Shown one piece after another: positions 10,730 to 22,413 of a stretch of 64,000 nucleotides of DNA; positions within the stretch are counted from its first letter, which is position 1, and the number at the start of each line of letters is the position of its first letter. The DNA is taken from assembly GCF_026745355.1 (NCBI RefSeq), contig NC_079207.1, forward strand, positions 11,227,625 through 11,291,624. Direction: 5' to 3'. The stretch comes from Beta vulgaris subsp. vulgaris. Its lineage: Eukaryota > Streptophyta > Magnoliopsida > Caryophyllales > Amaranthaceae. The notes below the pieces were generated by a model. It was not told where the DNA came from. It did no database searches and saw nothing but the letters and a program-made list of their open reading frames with translations. Made by a program: the position numbers and the translations under genes.

Positions 10730-12475
10730 TTTGTCAACTCCTTCTGCATAAAACTAACCCCTTTACTAAACGATTGCAACCCGAGACCTCGAGAACCACA
10801 TAGCTTCCTATCTTATCTAATAAGTTAATAACTCCATCTCTTTTGCACTTTCACTCTCACGAGACACCCATTGACGCCTTTTAAGATATAACTCCACATC
10901 TGCAATTTTGTCATCAAGCTTGTTCAACTTGGAGTGGCTCCAAACATTCAGCTGCGCAGCGATCCTAGTTTTCGACTATCAAACTCGCATCTAACCGAGC
11001 CCAGCCACGTCTCTCTCACTCGTGACTCGCACTCCTCATCAAGCAGCCATATCGTTTGGAGCGAAACACCTCTTCTTTTTCTTCTTTCGCTTCCGATGAT
11101 TCCCCAACATACGCAACATTATCGAGGTGTTCCGACTTGAAGCGCGTCAAATGTTCCACATAACTGAGGGAAAAAGATTGGACCATGGAGGAGAAGCCAC
11201 AAAGCGATCCAGTTTATCCCTTATGTGCCTACTAGGCTTCTTCCCTCTCTCCCAAGTGTACCAAGTCCTCTATAACAAAGATCCCTCAAAACCAAATCAT
11301 TCAAAGTCTACCTGAATTCATGCATCCATCTTCTCTCCACACTCGAGCCCTCCTCTATCTCATCCATGCTTAAAACCTCACTGAAGTCACCCGCGAAGAG
11401 TAGGGATGGGCATGGGTCCAGGACCCTATCCGGACCCTGTTGGACCCGACCCTAATTTAAGGGTTTGGGTTCAACTTTTTCAGACCCTAAGGGTCCAGGT
11501 TCGGGTCTGGGTCCAAGTGATTTTTTTAGGGTCCGGGTCTTAAAATTTTGGACCCAGACCCGACCCTTAGACCCTAAACTTATTTAATACATACATTTTA
11601 ACTTTAAAAAAAAACAAATTGATTTTCTAAATGATTAAAACATAAACTAAAACACCCATTCTGAACTCTTATGTAACTTGTGTTTGTTTCTTTTTTTTTC
11701 AGTTTGTATGTTTATGTTTGTTTCGTCTTTTTTCAGTTTATATGTTTGGAATTGTGTTTGTTTCATTTTTTTCAGTTTATAAGTTTGTGTTTGTTTCGTT
11801 TTTTTCAATTTATATGTTTGTGTTTGTTTCATGCGAATTCTTTTGTTTGATTCATGCGATTTTTTCTGTTTGTTTTATGCGAATTTCAGATGATTATTGA
11901 TATTAATAATGCTAAAAATTTGGCAAAATAAAGAATTTAGGCCTCGACCCTCCAGACCCTCTAGACCCTGGGTCAGGGTCCAATTTTTTCAGAACCTTAG
12001 TGTCCGGGACCCAGACCCGACCCTTACCCATCTCTACCGAAGAGGGTTGGGCCCTCACCTCCGCCAATGGACTGCATCAACTCCCAAGTTTGAATTTTTG
12101 GGCCGAGTCCGCCCAGCCATAAACCCTAAAAACCCTCCACTTGACCCCTCCCTCCCCACACAATCCCCACATATGTGATGCTTCGAGTAAGACATAAGGC
12201 TAAAATCAACTTTTACTGGATCCGAGTAGATGCATAGCTCCACATAAAGGCCAACATTATCCACCCTAAACCCACACTCAAACCCAAGACCTCGTTTCTT
12301 CTTTGTCTCCACACAACTTATCATAGTTTTCAAAATAAACCCCAACGATAGGCTATACCAAGAACATCTCGGAGATTGTCCAATCACCGACAGTTCCAAT
12401 ATAGAAGATTCATAATGCCTGGTGGGGTTGGAGCTCTCCAGCCTCCACCTCGACAGTGTCATCAACACAGCCATT
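10730..12475 (-). pseudogene. LINE A ORF2 N-terminus: APE-type endonuclease remnant
   Basis: On the minus strand, 12474-12055 keeps the plant L1 endonuclease pattern, including CVETKK, DFSLMSYSKHHICGD and a GFMAGRTR segment corresponding to the usual FYG-containing loop. Across the MITE the frame resumes with FAGDFSEVLSMDEIEGG (the classic GDFNE motif) near 11390. Further on come LDRFVASPPW-like and WSHSKLNKLD-like pieces in shifting frames. The domain identity is clear from motif order. The gene is dead, with many stops plus a MITE insertion between 11401 and 12036. Confidence 0.75.
11401..12036. mobile_element. hAT-type MITE
   Basis: A 636-bp element has inverted ends tagggatgggcatgggtc (left) and gacccttacccatctcta (right), rich in gggtc/gaccc subterminal repeats. 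It is flanked by 8-bp near-identical duplications gcgaagag (11393-11400) and ccgaagag (12037-12044), as expected for hAT elements. The AT-rich interior includes tandem tttgtgtttgtttc-like units at 11680-11880 that produce spurious open frames. No transposase is encoded. Confidence 0.85.
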
Positions 12476-12479
12476 GATC

Positions 12480-13571
12480 AAAGTAACTATTGTTTTTTCT
12501 CGCTTTTCCCACATCCCTCCACCATATCTCCCATCACCTTATCAAACATCAATTGTGCCCTTTCCCTCCTCTTATCAACTTCGAGCAGACTTACTCCTCC
12601 TTTATTGACTCCCTTGTTCCCCACCTTCCCTATAGTATGGACAGTACTAGCATGGCCCTTACCCCCCCCCCTCCTTATGAGTTTTAAGTTGGCTAGCCTT
12701 AGTCCCCACACCATTCCCTACAACCGAGAAAGAAAAAACAATATGATTACTTGTAGTTTGAGTGGTGCTACTATCCTCGAGCAGGTTGGCCTTGAAATCA
12801 TGATTGCTAGGTTGTGAGGACACGTCTTTACTCACCACAATTGTTACGGTAGTTTCGTCAAAGACATGGGAGATTTCCTCCCCTTGATCTGAACCCCCCT
12901 TCATACCTAGAGGGTTCTCAAATACGAGATGGTGCAAACAACAAAATAACGCTTTTGTTTCCTCCAACATCTTCAGTTTTCCTCTTCTAGGGGAGGCATG
13001 TAGCCATAAAACCTTGTTGTTTCTCCTCGTCCTTCCCTTCCTCCAACATCAACAGACAATCCCTCTTTTATATGACCAATAGTTCCACATTCATATCAAA
13101 ATGTACCCAACCTCTCATATTTGATTTCAATCACAGCCATCTCCCCCCCCTTCGTTCGCATAATCAGTATTCGCTGAAGAGGCTTTGAGACATCTATAAG
13201 AACTTTTATCCTCGCCGACTTGTCCTACGATATGTCATCCGAATCCCAATTCAATCAACCTCCCCCATACTCCCCCCCCCAATAGCCTTCACCACATGCA
13301 CAAAACCTACTATCTAAAGGGAATTATATAAACGCAGCCAAAACGGACAACACGTGAGTTTAATGTTTGAGGGTTGAGAGCTTCCCTCAATCTCCTCCAA
13401 TGGCAGAAGATTGTTATCAAAATTTCATGGTCTTCCTGCAATAATCTTCTCCTTATCCTTCGAAGTAGCGAATTGCACCACAAAAAGGCCATTCTCGAGT
13501 TGACGAAAGAGGACCGCTTTTGAAATTGTACATATTTGATTTCAAGTTCTTTTAATAGCCTCGAAATTAAA
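12480..13571 (-). pseudogene. LINE A ORF1 (DUF4283/zinc-knuckle) remnant
   Basis: Minus-strand sequence at 13571-13310 keeps the motifs AVLFRQLENGLFVVQFATS and DKEKIIAGRP, then NFDNNLLPLEEIEG, the DUF4283-type start of plant L1 ORF1 proteins. Near 13090 a mutated CCHC-like knuckle reads YECGTIGHIKEG. The remainder to 12480 is a low-complexity linker. Frames change repeatedly and an in-frame TGA replaces a conserved Trp codon after AGRP. The N-terminal 49 codons lie at 19695-19841, cut off by the copia insertion. Confidence 0.7.
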
Positions 13572-13576
13572 AAGTC
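13572..13576. repeat. Left target-site duplication of copia 1
   Basis: aagtc immediately precedes the TG of the left LTR and recurs at 19695-19699 immediately after the CA of the right LTR. Removing the element and one copy rejoins the LINE A ORF1 frame. Confidence 0.9.
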
Positions 13577-14347
13577 TGTTAGAATAAATTACGAAAATGA
13601 AACAAGGATCACAAGATGAACAATCTTCTAGGCGTGGATCACTTTCCCAAAAGTAATATTCCGACCCTATTCGTAAAGCACGGGTATCACGGAATTCACC
13701 TTCGAGATACAAAGAAGAAAAACAATAGTGGTCACGCTTACTATGAACACTATCAAATTGAAAATGAATTTGTGAGTATTTGTGAAGATGAAGAACTTGT
13801 TAAATTTCCTTTCAAGTTTGTATGCAATAGAGAGAATTGTTTTTCTCATCATCTTCTTCATCATATGAGATATCTCATATATATATACCAATGCAATATT
13901 GTTTCAGAAACCGAAACAATACATAAAAAAACCGTCAACTCGCAAAGCCATGCAAAACCGCAAGAAAACAGAAGGAGTTCTGCGAGCCGCGATCAGTGTC
14001 GCGAGTCGCGACGAAGCCCAGTCGCGAGGTGCGACCACCCTCGCGAGTCGCAACAAGCACACTCCCAGCCTCCTTCTTTGCGCGTTCCTTGCTTGGCGAT
14101 TCAGTTCTGTCGCGAGGTGCGACGTAGGTCGCGAGTCGCGACCAGTACTTTGCTTCCTCTATTGTGCTTGTGCGAGAGCTGCGAGGAGTGACAACCATAC
14201 AACCATTGCTAGTGATTATATACCATTGCTAGTGATTATATATTGCATTGTTTAATCCATGTATTATTTGAGTAACAACACCATGCCCAAGCCACTCAAA
14301 TATATACATCATGAAGTAAGTTAACATTATACTCTAAATCTCCAACA
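13577..14347 (-). repeat. Copia 1 LTR (3' LTR in element sense)
   Basis: A 771-bp LTR, starting tgttagaataaattacg and ending tctccaaca on the plus strand. It holds a CpG-rich stretch (about 13980-14140) with repeated palindromic units around tcgcgagtcgcga and gtcgcgaggtgcgac, unlike the AT-rich rest. Open frames seen through this LTR are by-products of that composition. Confidence 0.92.
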
Positions 14348-14860
14348 ATCCTCCCCCATTTAGAGTATACAAAATAATCGCATAAACATCATCATCACAG
14401 AACAATCTTATGCATAAATGAAAGTGTACAAAGACTTGAACTTCCACTTAGTATAATACACATTCCAAGCATTCGTATCCAAATGGTGTCGATAAACGAT
14501 TGAACCATTAGCAACACATAATGAAAACTTGAAGATATTATACACACAAGATTAACTACTCATTTCCAATATATACTTGACACTAACTCGCCATGTGTCC
14601 ATATCAATTCATAAGTGCATCAAAGCTATGCCTCACTAGCTCCTTGAAGCGGCCAAACTTCGCACTTACATAGGTAGATCTCTTAGAAAACATGCTCCTG
14701 TGATAAAGCACAATGTCAAGAGACCTATTAAGATTAAACAACCTCTTAAAACATCACAGATTTAAAGAACTTTACCTTGGATGATTATATAAGTTCTTTC
14801 AATCATCAAATAAGGAAATTAATCTTATTGAACTCAAGACCCAACGTCTTATTGGGCGTT
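14348..14860 (-). other. Copia 1 non-coding 3' region and polypurine tract
   Basis: Between the end of the RNase H remnant and the 3' LTR there is about 0.5 kb without coding signal. It ends in the purine-rich tract atgggggaggat (minus strand, 14348-14359), the expected primer for plus-strand DNA synthesis. Confidence 0.7.
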
Positions 14861-17800
14861 TGAGTTAGATTTCCTCACTTGTGATTTCCAAAAGGCACCA
14901 ATCCTAAACCGATTGTCATCCTCTTTACCGTATCTCTAGCTAGCGCCTTTGTGAAACAATCTGCTAGATTATACGCAGTTCTAACATAGTCAACAGTAAT
15001 GGCACTACTTTGATAAGTCCTTGGACATAACTATGTCTCACACCAATGTGTCTGACTTGCCATTATACACTTGACTATAAGCTCTTGCCAACGCTGCATC
15101 ACTATCACAATGTATAGCAATCGGTGATATTGGTTTTCGCAACAAAGGTATCTCAAACATGAGATTCCTTAAGCACTCGGTTCTTTGCTTGCCGATGACA
15201 GAGCATAAACTCAGAAGTCATTGAAGAATCTGCAATGCAAGTTTGTTTCTTGGATGCCCAAGATATTGCACCTCCCCAAGGAGGAATACCCATCCACTTG
15301 TGGAGGAATGATCTTCTCTATTAGAGATCCAACTCGCATCTGATACCCTTCTAAACTGAAGGATATCCACGTAGGACAAACCATAATCCATGGTTTTCCT
15401 CAAATACTTTAACACTCGACGAATAGCTTGCAATGTTCCATACTAGGATTACTAGTATAATCTTAATTTCCCTACCGCAAAGCGATATCCGGCCTAGTAC
15501 TCGTCATAGCATACATCAAACATTCTATAACCCTCGCATACTCAAGTTGAGACACATTACCATCATTTGGTAACAATTTTTCACTTGGGTCCATAGGAGT
15601 TGAAACAAGAGAGCAATCACTAACATTAAATTTCTTGAGCACTTTCTCAATGTAATGAGATTGTGACAAGGTCAATTTTCCATTGTCTCTCTTAATTCTT
15701 ATACCTAAGATGACATCGCCTCCCCAAATCTTTCATGGAGAATTGTGAAGATAGAAAGGATTTTGTCCATTCAACTTGTGACAAATCCGTTCCAAAAATC
15801 AACATGTCATCTACATATAAGCAAATCATGACCCATTACCGTTGTCATCAAATTTGCTATACACACACTTGTCTGAATTATTCAACTTGAATCCATTAGA
15901 CAACACAACCTCATCAAACTTTTGATGCCATTGCTTTGGTGCTTGTTTTAGCCCATACAAAGATCTAATTAACTTGCACACTTTGTGCTCTTGACCTTTC
16001 ACAACAAACCCTTCCGGTTGTCGCATGTAAACCTCTTCTTCTAGTTCTCCATTCAAGAAGCAGTCTTAACATCCATTTGATGGATCACAAGCTTATGAAT
16101 AGCCGCAAGAGCTATTAATAACCTTATAGTGGAGATTCTAGCAACTGGTGCATATGTATCAAAATAATCAATACCCGGTTTTTGTGAAAAACCTTGAGCC
16201 ACAAGACGGGCTTTGAACTTATCAATAGTCCCATCCACTTTCATTTTCTTTTTGAAAATCCATTTACACCCAATTGGTTTACACTTAGGAGGTAAATCAG
16301 CTAGAACCCAAGTGTTATTTCCCATGATGGAATCCATCTCATCATCAATTGCCTCTTTCCAAAAAGCGGCATCTTGAGACCTCATAGCCTCATTAAACGT
16401 TAAAGGATCCTCTTCCACATTAAATATATATGGGAACTTAGTCACTATGGAGCTCCTTGATCCTTCAACCAAGTATACATGAAAGTCTGGGCCAAAAGAT
16501 TTCTCTTTTCTCGCCCTTTTGCTTCTCCTAGGTTGTGATGATGTTGATGCAACATTGTCATCAAGAGCTTGTTCATCAACTTCTTGATCAATGTTAGTTT
16601 GATCAAGTTCAACTCCTTGATCCATGTTTGATTGATCAACTTCATGAACATTGGTATTAGGAGTAATGTCCTTTGGTCTAGGAATTGATGAATATCTATT
16701 TTCATCAAATATGCATCTCTTGACTCCACAATTGTGTGAATTGACCAAAGTCATTTTTTTCTATAACATAGAACCTATAGGCTTTGCTATGAAGAGCATA
16801 CCCTATAAAGATGCACTCAACTCCCCTTTCACCCAACTTTTTACGTTTGGGTTCCGGCACTTTACAATGGCCCGACATCCCCAAACTTTGAGATAACTCA
16901 AGTTTGGTTTTCTTTTATACCAAAGTTCATATGGGGTAACCTCGTTCTTTTTATTGGAACTCGGTTTAAAATATGACAAGCTGTTAACATAGCTTCACCC
17001 CAAAAACCATCACTTAAACCTGAATAGGATAACATCGAATTTACCATTTCTTGCAAAGTTCGATTCTTTCTTTCGGCTATACCATTTTGTTGTGGTGTAT
17101 AAGCCGTGTGGTTTCATGTATAATGCCAGTTGATTGAAAATAACTTGGGTCATAGAATTCACCACCCCAATCGGTTCTAAACTTTTAAGTTTGTCACTTA
17201 GTTGAATTCAACTTCGTTTTTATAGATCTTAAACTTATCAAGGGCTTCATCCTTAGTAAACAACAAGTATACATAACAAAATCGAGAGTAATCATCTATA
17301 AAAGTTATCATGTATTTCTTGTTCCCTAAGGAAGGAGTGCTATGGAAATCACATAAATCACTATGCACCAAATCAAGCAAAGAAGTATCCTTTTCCACAT
17401 TGTTTGGAAAGGATTTTCTAGTTATCTTTGTTAACATGCATGTTCTACACTTCTCTATACTTGGATCAAAAGAGGGAATCAAATCATGTTTAGACATTGA
17501 ACACAACTTCTTATAATTAACATGACCAAGTCTATTATGCCATAGAGAAGAATTGTCATTAACAACAAACAAAGTATCTTTCAAAGCATTTGAAATACTA
17601 AGTTTAAACATACTATTACAAAGATAACCAAGTCCTACAAATATTCCACCCTTAGATAATATGAATTTATCAGCTTCAAACACCATTTTAAATCCTAATC
17701 GATTCAAGGTAGCACCGGAGACTAAATTCTCCTAAGTTCCGAAGCATACAATACATCTCTTAAAATAAGAGGCTTTCCGGAACTAAACACTAATTCTACT

Positions 17801-18890
17801 TGTCCTACACCTAGAACTTTAGCCGTAGAATCATTGCCCATGTAAAGAACTTCTCCATTTTCAACCTCCTTGAAAGTCTTAAATAGAGACCGCTCCTTGC
17901 ATACATGTCTTGATGCTCCCGAATCGATCCACCATGAACAATCATCCTGTACACAAAAGATTTCAGAAATCACACACACAAAATTCAGATTTGAATTAAG
18001 TGAAACTTGTGTACTCATACCTTGCTTGGCATGGGTTTGGCTTGACTCGCCATTCCCACCATTCTTTTTGTTCATCTTCTTTTTCCAAATGGTGCAACCC
18101 TTCTTAAAATGACGGGCTTGCCACATTCCCAACAACCACGTTGAGCACCTCCACCAAACTTAGGCTTCTTCCAATTGTTGCCTTTGGTGAAATTGTTAGC
18201 CCTCTTCTTAGGATTAGAAGACTCCTTTGACTTACCATCCTCCACCATGTTAACGGTAGAAGGATTAGGATTAACATCCTTTTGTCCATCTTGGACCCGA
18301 ATGCCCTCTTCAATCCGAAGATGAGCACCCAATTGTTCAACATTCATATCATCTTTCTTATGCTTAAGAGAATTTCTAACATCTTTCCAACCGGGTGGTA
18401 ATTTGTCAATTATTGAGGAAACAACAAAGGTCTCATCCATATCAATGTTGTGTTGCTTAAAACTTCCTAAAATTCTTTGAATTTCATGGAATTGCTCCAT
18501 TACCGGCCTAGTGTCTACCATTTTAAAGGCATTGAAATTACTAACAAGAAACTTCTTACTAGATTCATCTTCGGCCATGTATTTACTTTCTAGTTCATTC
18601 CAAAGACTTTTAGCGGATTCAACAAATTGATAAATATCAAACAAAGCATCGGACATACCGTTAAGGATGTGGCCACGACATATATAGTCATCATTCTCCC
18701 ATTTGTTTCTCCTTCGAATTTCTTCCACAGTTTCATCATCCACTTCCTCGGGTTTGGGAGTGCTCAAAACATATGCCACATTTAACGAAGTGAGAAGAAA
18801 ATGCATCTTCTTTTGCCATCTTCTAAATCCAACACCTTCGAACTTGTCAAGTTTGTGAAAATTTGCAGACATTTTACGAATTGTAGTCAT
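14861..18890 (-). pseudogene. Copia 1 gag-pol polyprotein, frameshifted
   Basis: The gag part starts at 18890 (MTTIRKMSANFHKLDKFEG), with a UBN2-type gag core and a CCHC knuckle beginning CWECGKPG near 18130. There a frameshift moves the frame, and the knuckle continues as HFKKGC. Protease follows with WWIDSGAS (about 17935). GAG-pre-integrase has WHNRLGHVNYKKL and CRTC, and the integrase core has HSDLCDF and a later NGIAERKNR. Reverse transcriptase has CKWIFKKKMKVDGT, a small deletion at 16055 after MDVKTA, QPEGFVVKG, SLYGLKQAPKQWHQKF and a YVDD box near 15810. RNase H fragments have DASWISN, STSGWVF and later DSSMTSEFM. At least six frame breaks make it non-functional. Confidence 0.88.
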
Positions 18891-18914
18891 CTTGTAAAGA
18901 TATTACTTTTGGAT

Positions 18915-19694
18915 TGTTAGAATAAATTACGAAATGAAACAAGGATCACAAGATGAACAATCTTCTAGGCGTGGATCACTTTCCCAAAAGTAATATTCCG
19001 ACCCTATTCGTAAAGCACGGGTATCACAGAATTTTCTTCGAGATACAAAGAAGAAAAATAATAGTGGTCACGCTTACTATGAACACTATCAAATTGAAAA
19101 TGAATTTGTGAGTATTTGTGAAGATGAAGAACTTGTTAAATTTCTTTTCAAGTTTGTATGCAATAGAGAGAATTGTTTTTCTCATCATTTTTTCATCATA
19201 TGAGATATCTCATATATATATATACCAATGCTATATTGTTTCAGAAACCGAAACAATACATAAAAAAACGTCAACTCGCAAAGCCATGCAAAACCGCAAG
19301 AAAACAGAAGGAGTTCGCGATCAGTGTCGCGAGTCGCGACGAAGCCCAGTCGCGAGGTGCGACCACCCTCGCGAGTCGCGACAAGCACACTCTCAGCCTC
19401 CTTCTTTGTGCGTTCCTTGCTTGGCGATTCAGTTCTGTCGAGAGGTGCGACGTAGGTCGCGAGGTGCGACGTAGGTCGCGAGTCGCGACCAGTACTTTGC
19501 TTCCTCTATTGTGCTTGTGCGAGAGCTGCGAGGAGTGACAACCATACAACCATTGCTAGTGATTATATACCATTACTAGTGATTATATATTGCATTGTTT
19601 AATCCATGTCTTATTTGAGTAACAACACCATGCCCAAGCCACTCAAATATATACATCATGAAGTAAGTTAAGATTATACTCTAAATCTCCAACA
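18915..19694 (-). repeat. Copia 1 LTR (5' LTR in element sense)
   Basis: A 780-bp LTR with the same ends as the left copy. It differs by point changes, a shortened cttcttcttc run, and one additional cgaggtgcgacgtagg unit near 19440-19470. In element sense it precedes the gag start codon by only about 24 bp, an unusually short leader. Confidence 0.92.
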
Positions 19695-19841
19695 AAGTCT
19701 AATGGTCAAAACCTTCCCCACCATTACGAGGGGCATTGAGGTCTCCTGTGAATCTTCATGGACGCCTTCCAACTCAACCACATAATCTTATTGTGCCGTT
19801 ATTTTCATATTAGAAACTTTGACAATCAACTTATCCGCCAT
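19695..19841 (-). pseudogene. LINE A ORF1 N-terminus, severed by copia 1
   Basis: A start codon at 19839-19841 opens MADKLIVKVSNMKI, with one in-frame stop soon after, then VELEGVHEDSQE and VGKVLTIRLFN at the insertion point. The frame continues at 13571 beyond the copia element. Upstream (19842-19982) is a 5' UTR-like segment containing the repeated aaaccctag motif seen in plant LINE leaders. Confidence 0.75.
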
Positions 19842-19992
19842 CAAGGCTGACACAAATCCCAAGAGGGATTAATCAAGAACGAAAAACGAGACACACGATA
19901 GAAAAACCCCAGACTACTCACTCAAACCCTAGTAGAGCACTAGATACTTTGTAGCTATTTTTTCTAAACCCTCAATTGAACATATGTATCAA

Positions 19993-21580
19993 ATAACTTT
20001 TTTTAAAGGAATAATAGAATTAAAGTTTGTAGTATAAGTATGAAAAAATGAAAAAATTTGTTAAGGTACTCACAAGCTTATCAAGTTAAGTCATGAGTTG
20101 CTCAACCGGACTAGTTCGGTTTTGAATCAAGTCAGACTTTAATCGAGCTTTGACCAAGGTTTAATAAGTCTAGTTCGAATTGTTCGCCAAAGACAACTCG
20201 ATTGAACCCCCTACTTAAGAGGAGAATTAAGACCAATTGCAAAAGATGAAGATGAACTTAGGTGATAATAGAATAAAGATTTAGCAAAAAGAGAGATGAA
20301 GGAAGAATTATTAACCTCAATTAGGAAGTATATTATGTGAGAAGGATCGTAGGCAACTATTACACTAATGTAAGAGTAATAATTCCTCCTATCTGATCAA
20401 TACTTCATTCTATTAATTTTTTCTCATGTCACCCTCTTAATATCTTGAGCAAGCCTTAATCAATAGTAATGGTAAACACTAACACTTATAAATGGTACCT
20501 ATGAGGTTTAAAGTACTAGTAAAAGGCATTATAGTACCATTACGAGTTTCACAATACATCTAAACGGTACATAGCACAAAAAATCTTTACACTAGAAGCC
20601 ATATGAATGATCGATACTAGAATATTCTTAATTGATATATAAATGATCCACTAGTAATTTAAAATCCCTCTTAATGAAACCTGGCCTCAATCTAAACCTA
20701 CCTAAGGAGTTACAAGGATGCAGCAAAATGTCCGTAATCATAGCAATCCAATCTGCATACTCCTTACGCCTTAGGTTATACGCCATCGGACATAACCATA
20801 CCTTACACAATTCATGTATGTTGATGAATTGAAGACAACTTAGCAGAGAGATCATTGGAAACGACCTAATCGATTAGTGATCCTACGTAATGATCGCAAC
20901 CTAAAACAACAATATCCTACGTAATAATGATAACCTAAAAGTCTAAAACCACAATAAAAACAGCATACATTTTTGTGGCGTTATTATAGTCGAGACTGGA
21001 GACCCACCATTCCAAGTCACAAGTATATACTATACTATACCTAAAAAATGTAATGACACATATAAGTGCACAAGAAAAGGGTTGACTTGGTGGATTGTTT
21101 ATTCATGATTCACCCACATTATGAATTAAGATTTAAGACTATACATCAACACCACATAGTTTGATGAAAATGAAGCATTGCTGTCCAATCAAATTCGAAG
21201 TGCAGTTCCTGCCAAAAAATAAAAAATCAAAGTGGAGTTGACATACATTACTTTATATTATCACTTCAAAAAGCTATGTCAAATAAGTTACGGGTATTAT
21301 AAGACATTCCAACAATGATTAAGATAAGCTATTCGTCAATCCCCGGCATTTTCCACTCAACTATTTTATAAGACACGGAAAGAAAAGTGCACAAAGACAT
21401 TGTGATCACTGATCAGGCTCGAATGTGTTTTTGGGTTACTCCTATTTGTTTAGATGTTTTTATTTATTTTCCTTTGGTTATTGAGGATTTGGTAAGGTAT
21501 TGTGCTAATAAAGTTTATTTTAAATGTCGATTAATGTTTCATATAGAATTTCATTGGTTTTCTTTTTTATTACCACTTAG
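19993..21580. other. Intergenic, nothing recognised
   Basis: AT-rich sequence with only short frames. The longest (20628-20855, minus, 75 codons) has no recognisable domain and no supporting context. I see no transposon ends or RNA gene here. Confidence 0.5.
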
Positions 21581-22018
21581 GCTCTATTCTTTTGAACTGA
21601 ATAAGTATAAACTCAAATAAATTTGTCTAAATTGAATTGAAATGAATTTGTTTGAAGTGAATTGAGTATTTTTAATAATGAGATGTGCTAAATACAACAT
21701 AAACAAAGGCTAAATACATCATCTAATATTTATAGAATTGAACCATGGTTATTTTTACCTTTCTTTATAGTTAAAGGAAACATGAGATGCTTTTATAACT
21801 TCTTATTTATTTGTTGTACCTAACTACCCATTATAGTATAACAATAGTATATAAGATTACCAACAAATCATATCGTATTACAATATTAGCCGATCATTTT
21901 TTTTTCGGATTACAATAAAAATAATAACAGCAGTTCGGTGAGTACTCAATTGTGTAATTTCAAATTTGTTGTCTATTCAAAGTATAGTAGGAGATCATTT
22001 TTTTTTCTTTTCCAAATT

Positions 22019-22190
22019 AGGGGGTCATTTGTCCTACATGATTCCCCTACGATAGGGTCATTTATCATAAATGACCCCCTGTAAGGGATCATTTGTCATA
22101 GATGACCCCCCCCCTCTATGAGGGGGTCATTTATCATAGATGACCCCCCTATAGGGGGTCATTTGTCATGGATGACCAACCTATCATGTT
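22019..22190. repeat. Array of five palindromes around ggggtcat...atgacccc
   Basis: Five successive units of roughly 28-35 bp each read gggg(g)tcattt(g/a)tcata(g/a)atgacccc, so each is nearly self-complementary and neighbours can also pair with each other. Units 2 to 4 are the most perfect, while unit 1 and unit 5 have decayed right halves. The array is G/C-rich at unit borders (runs of up to nine C) within AT-rich surroundings. It lies inside the TIR element. Confidence 0.9.
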
Positions 22191-22314
22191 TAGTATGATC
22201 ATGACCCTCCCATGAGGGGTAGGTTAGTCTTTTATTCTTTTTTGTTGTATTTAGCCTTTTTTTGTTGTATATAGTACTTATGTTAATAGTTACAAGTAGA
22301 GTAATATTTTTCTC

Positions 22315-22355
22315 AAAAAATAATAATAATAATAACAATAATGAATAACAAGAAC

Positions 22356-22402
<47 letters not shown>

Positions 22403-22413
22403 TAATAATAATG

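Larger units (their letters stand above)
13577..19694 (-). mobile_element. Copia 1: Ty1/copia LTR retrotransposon, complete but decayed
   Basis: A 6118-bp element has LTRs at 13577-14347 and 18915-19694 (TG...CA ends, 5-bp TSD aagtc). The protein order on the minus strand is gag, protease, integrase, reverse transcriptase, RNase H, which defines Ty1/copia. It is inserted in LINE A ORF1. LTRs differ by several substitutions and small indels plus an extra 15-bp-class repeat in the right LTR, so the insertion is not recent. The usual tRNA-Met primer site (TGGTATCAGA) is not visible next to the 5' LTR, while a purine tract (aatgggggagga on the minus strand) does abut the 3' LTR. Confidence 0.92.
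9217..19982 (-). mobile_element. LINE A: degraded L1-type retrotransposon with nested insertions
   Basis: Read from 19982 downwards, the parts occur in LINE order: ORF1 start (19841), DUF4283-like region, CCHC knuckle remnant, endonuclease (12475-10900), zf-RVT remnant, RNase H-like tail (9790-9300) and poly(A) (9237-9217). A 10-bp flanking repeat tatgtatcaa supports a single insertion, apparently full length at the 5' end. It carries a 636-bp hAT MITE (11401-12036), a smaller hAT fragment (10564-10708) and a 6.1-kb copia element (13577-19694), and it is riddled with stops. The central reverse transcriptase domain is absent: endonuclease-linker sequence ends near 10730 and zf-RVT sequence starts at 10563. 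Confidence 0.85.

Noticed and set aside
11647..11900. Frames with KKTKQTQTYKL- or FVFVSFFSVY-type repeats
   Set aside because: Products of tandem tttgtgtttgtttc units inside a hAT MITE.
13616..14255. Frames of up to 191 codons, repeated near 19118-19549
   Set aside because: They lie in the two copia 1 LTRs and come from its CpG-rich repeats. They are not conserved between LTRs because of indels.
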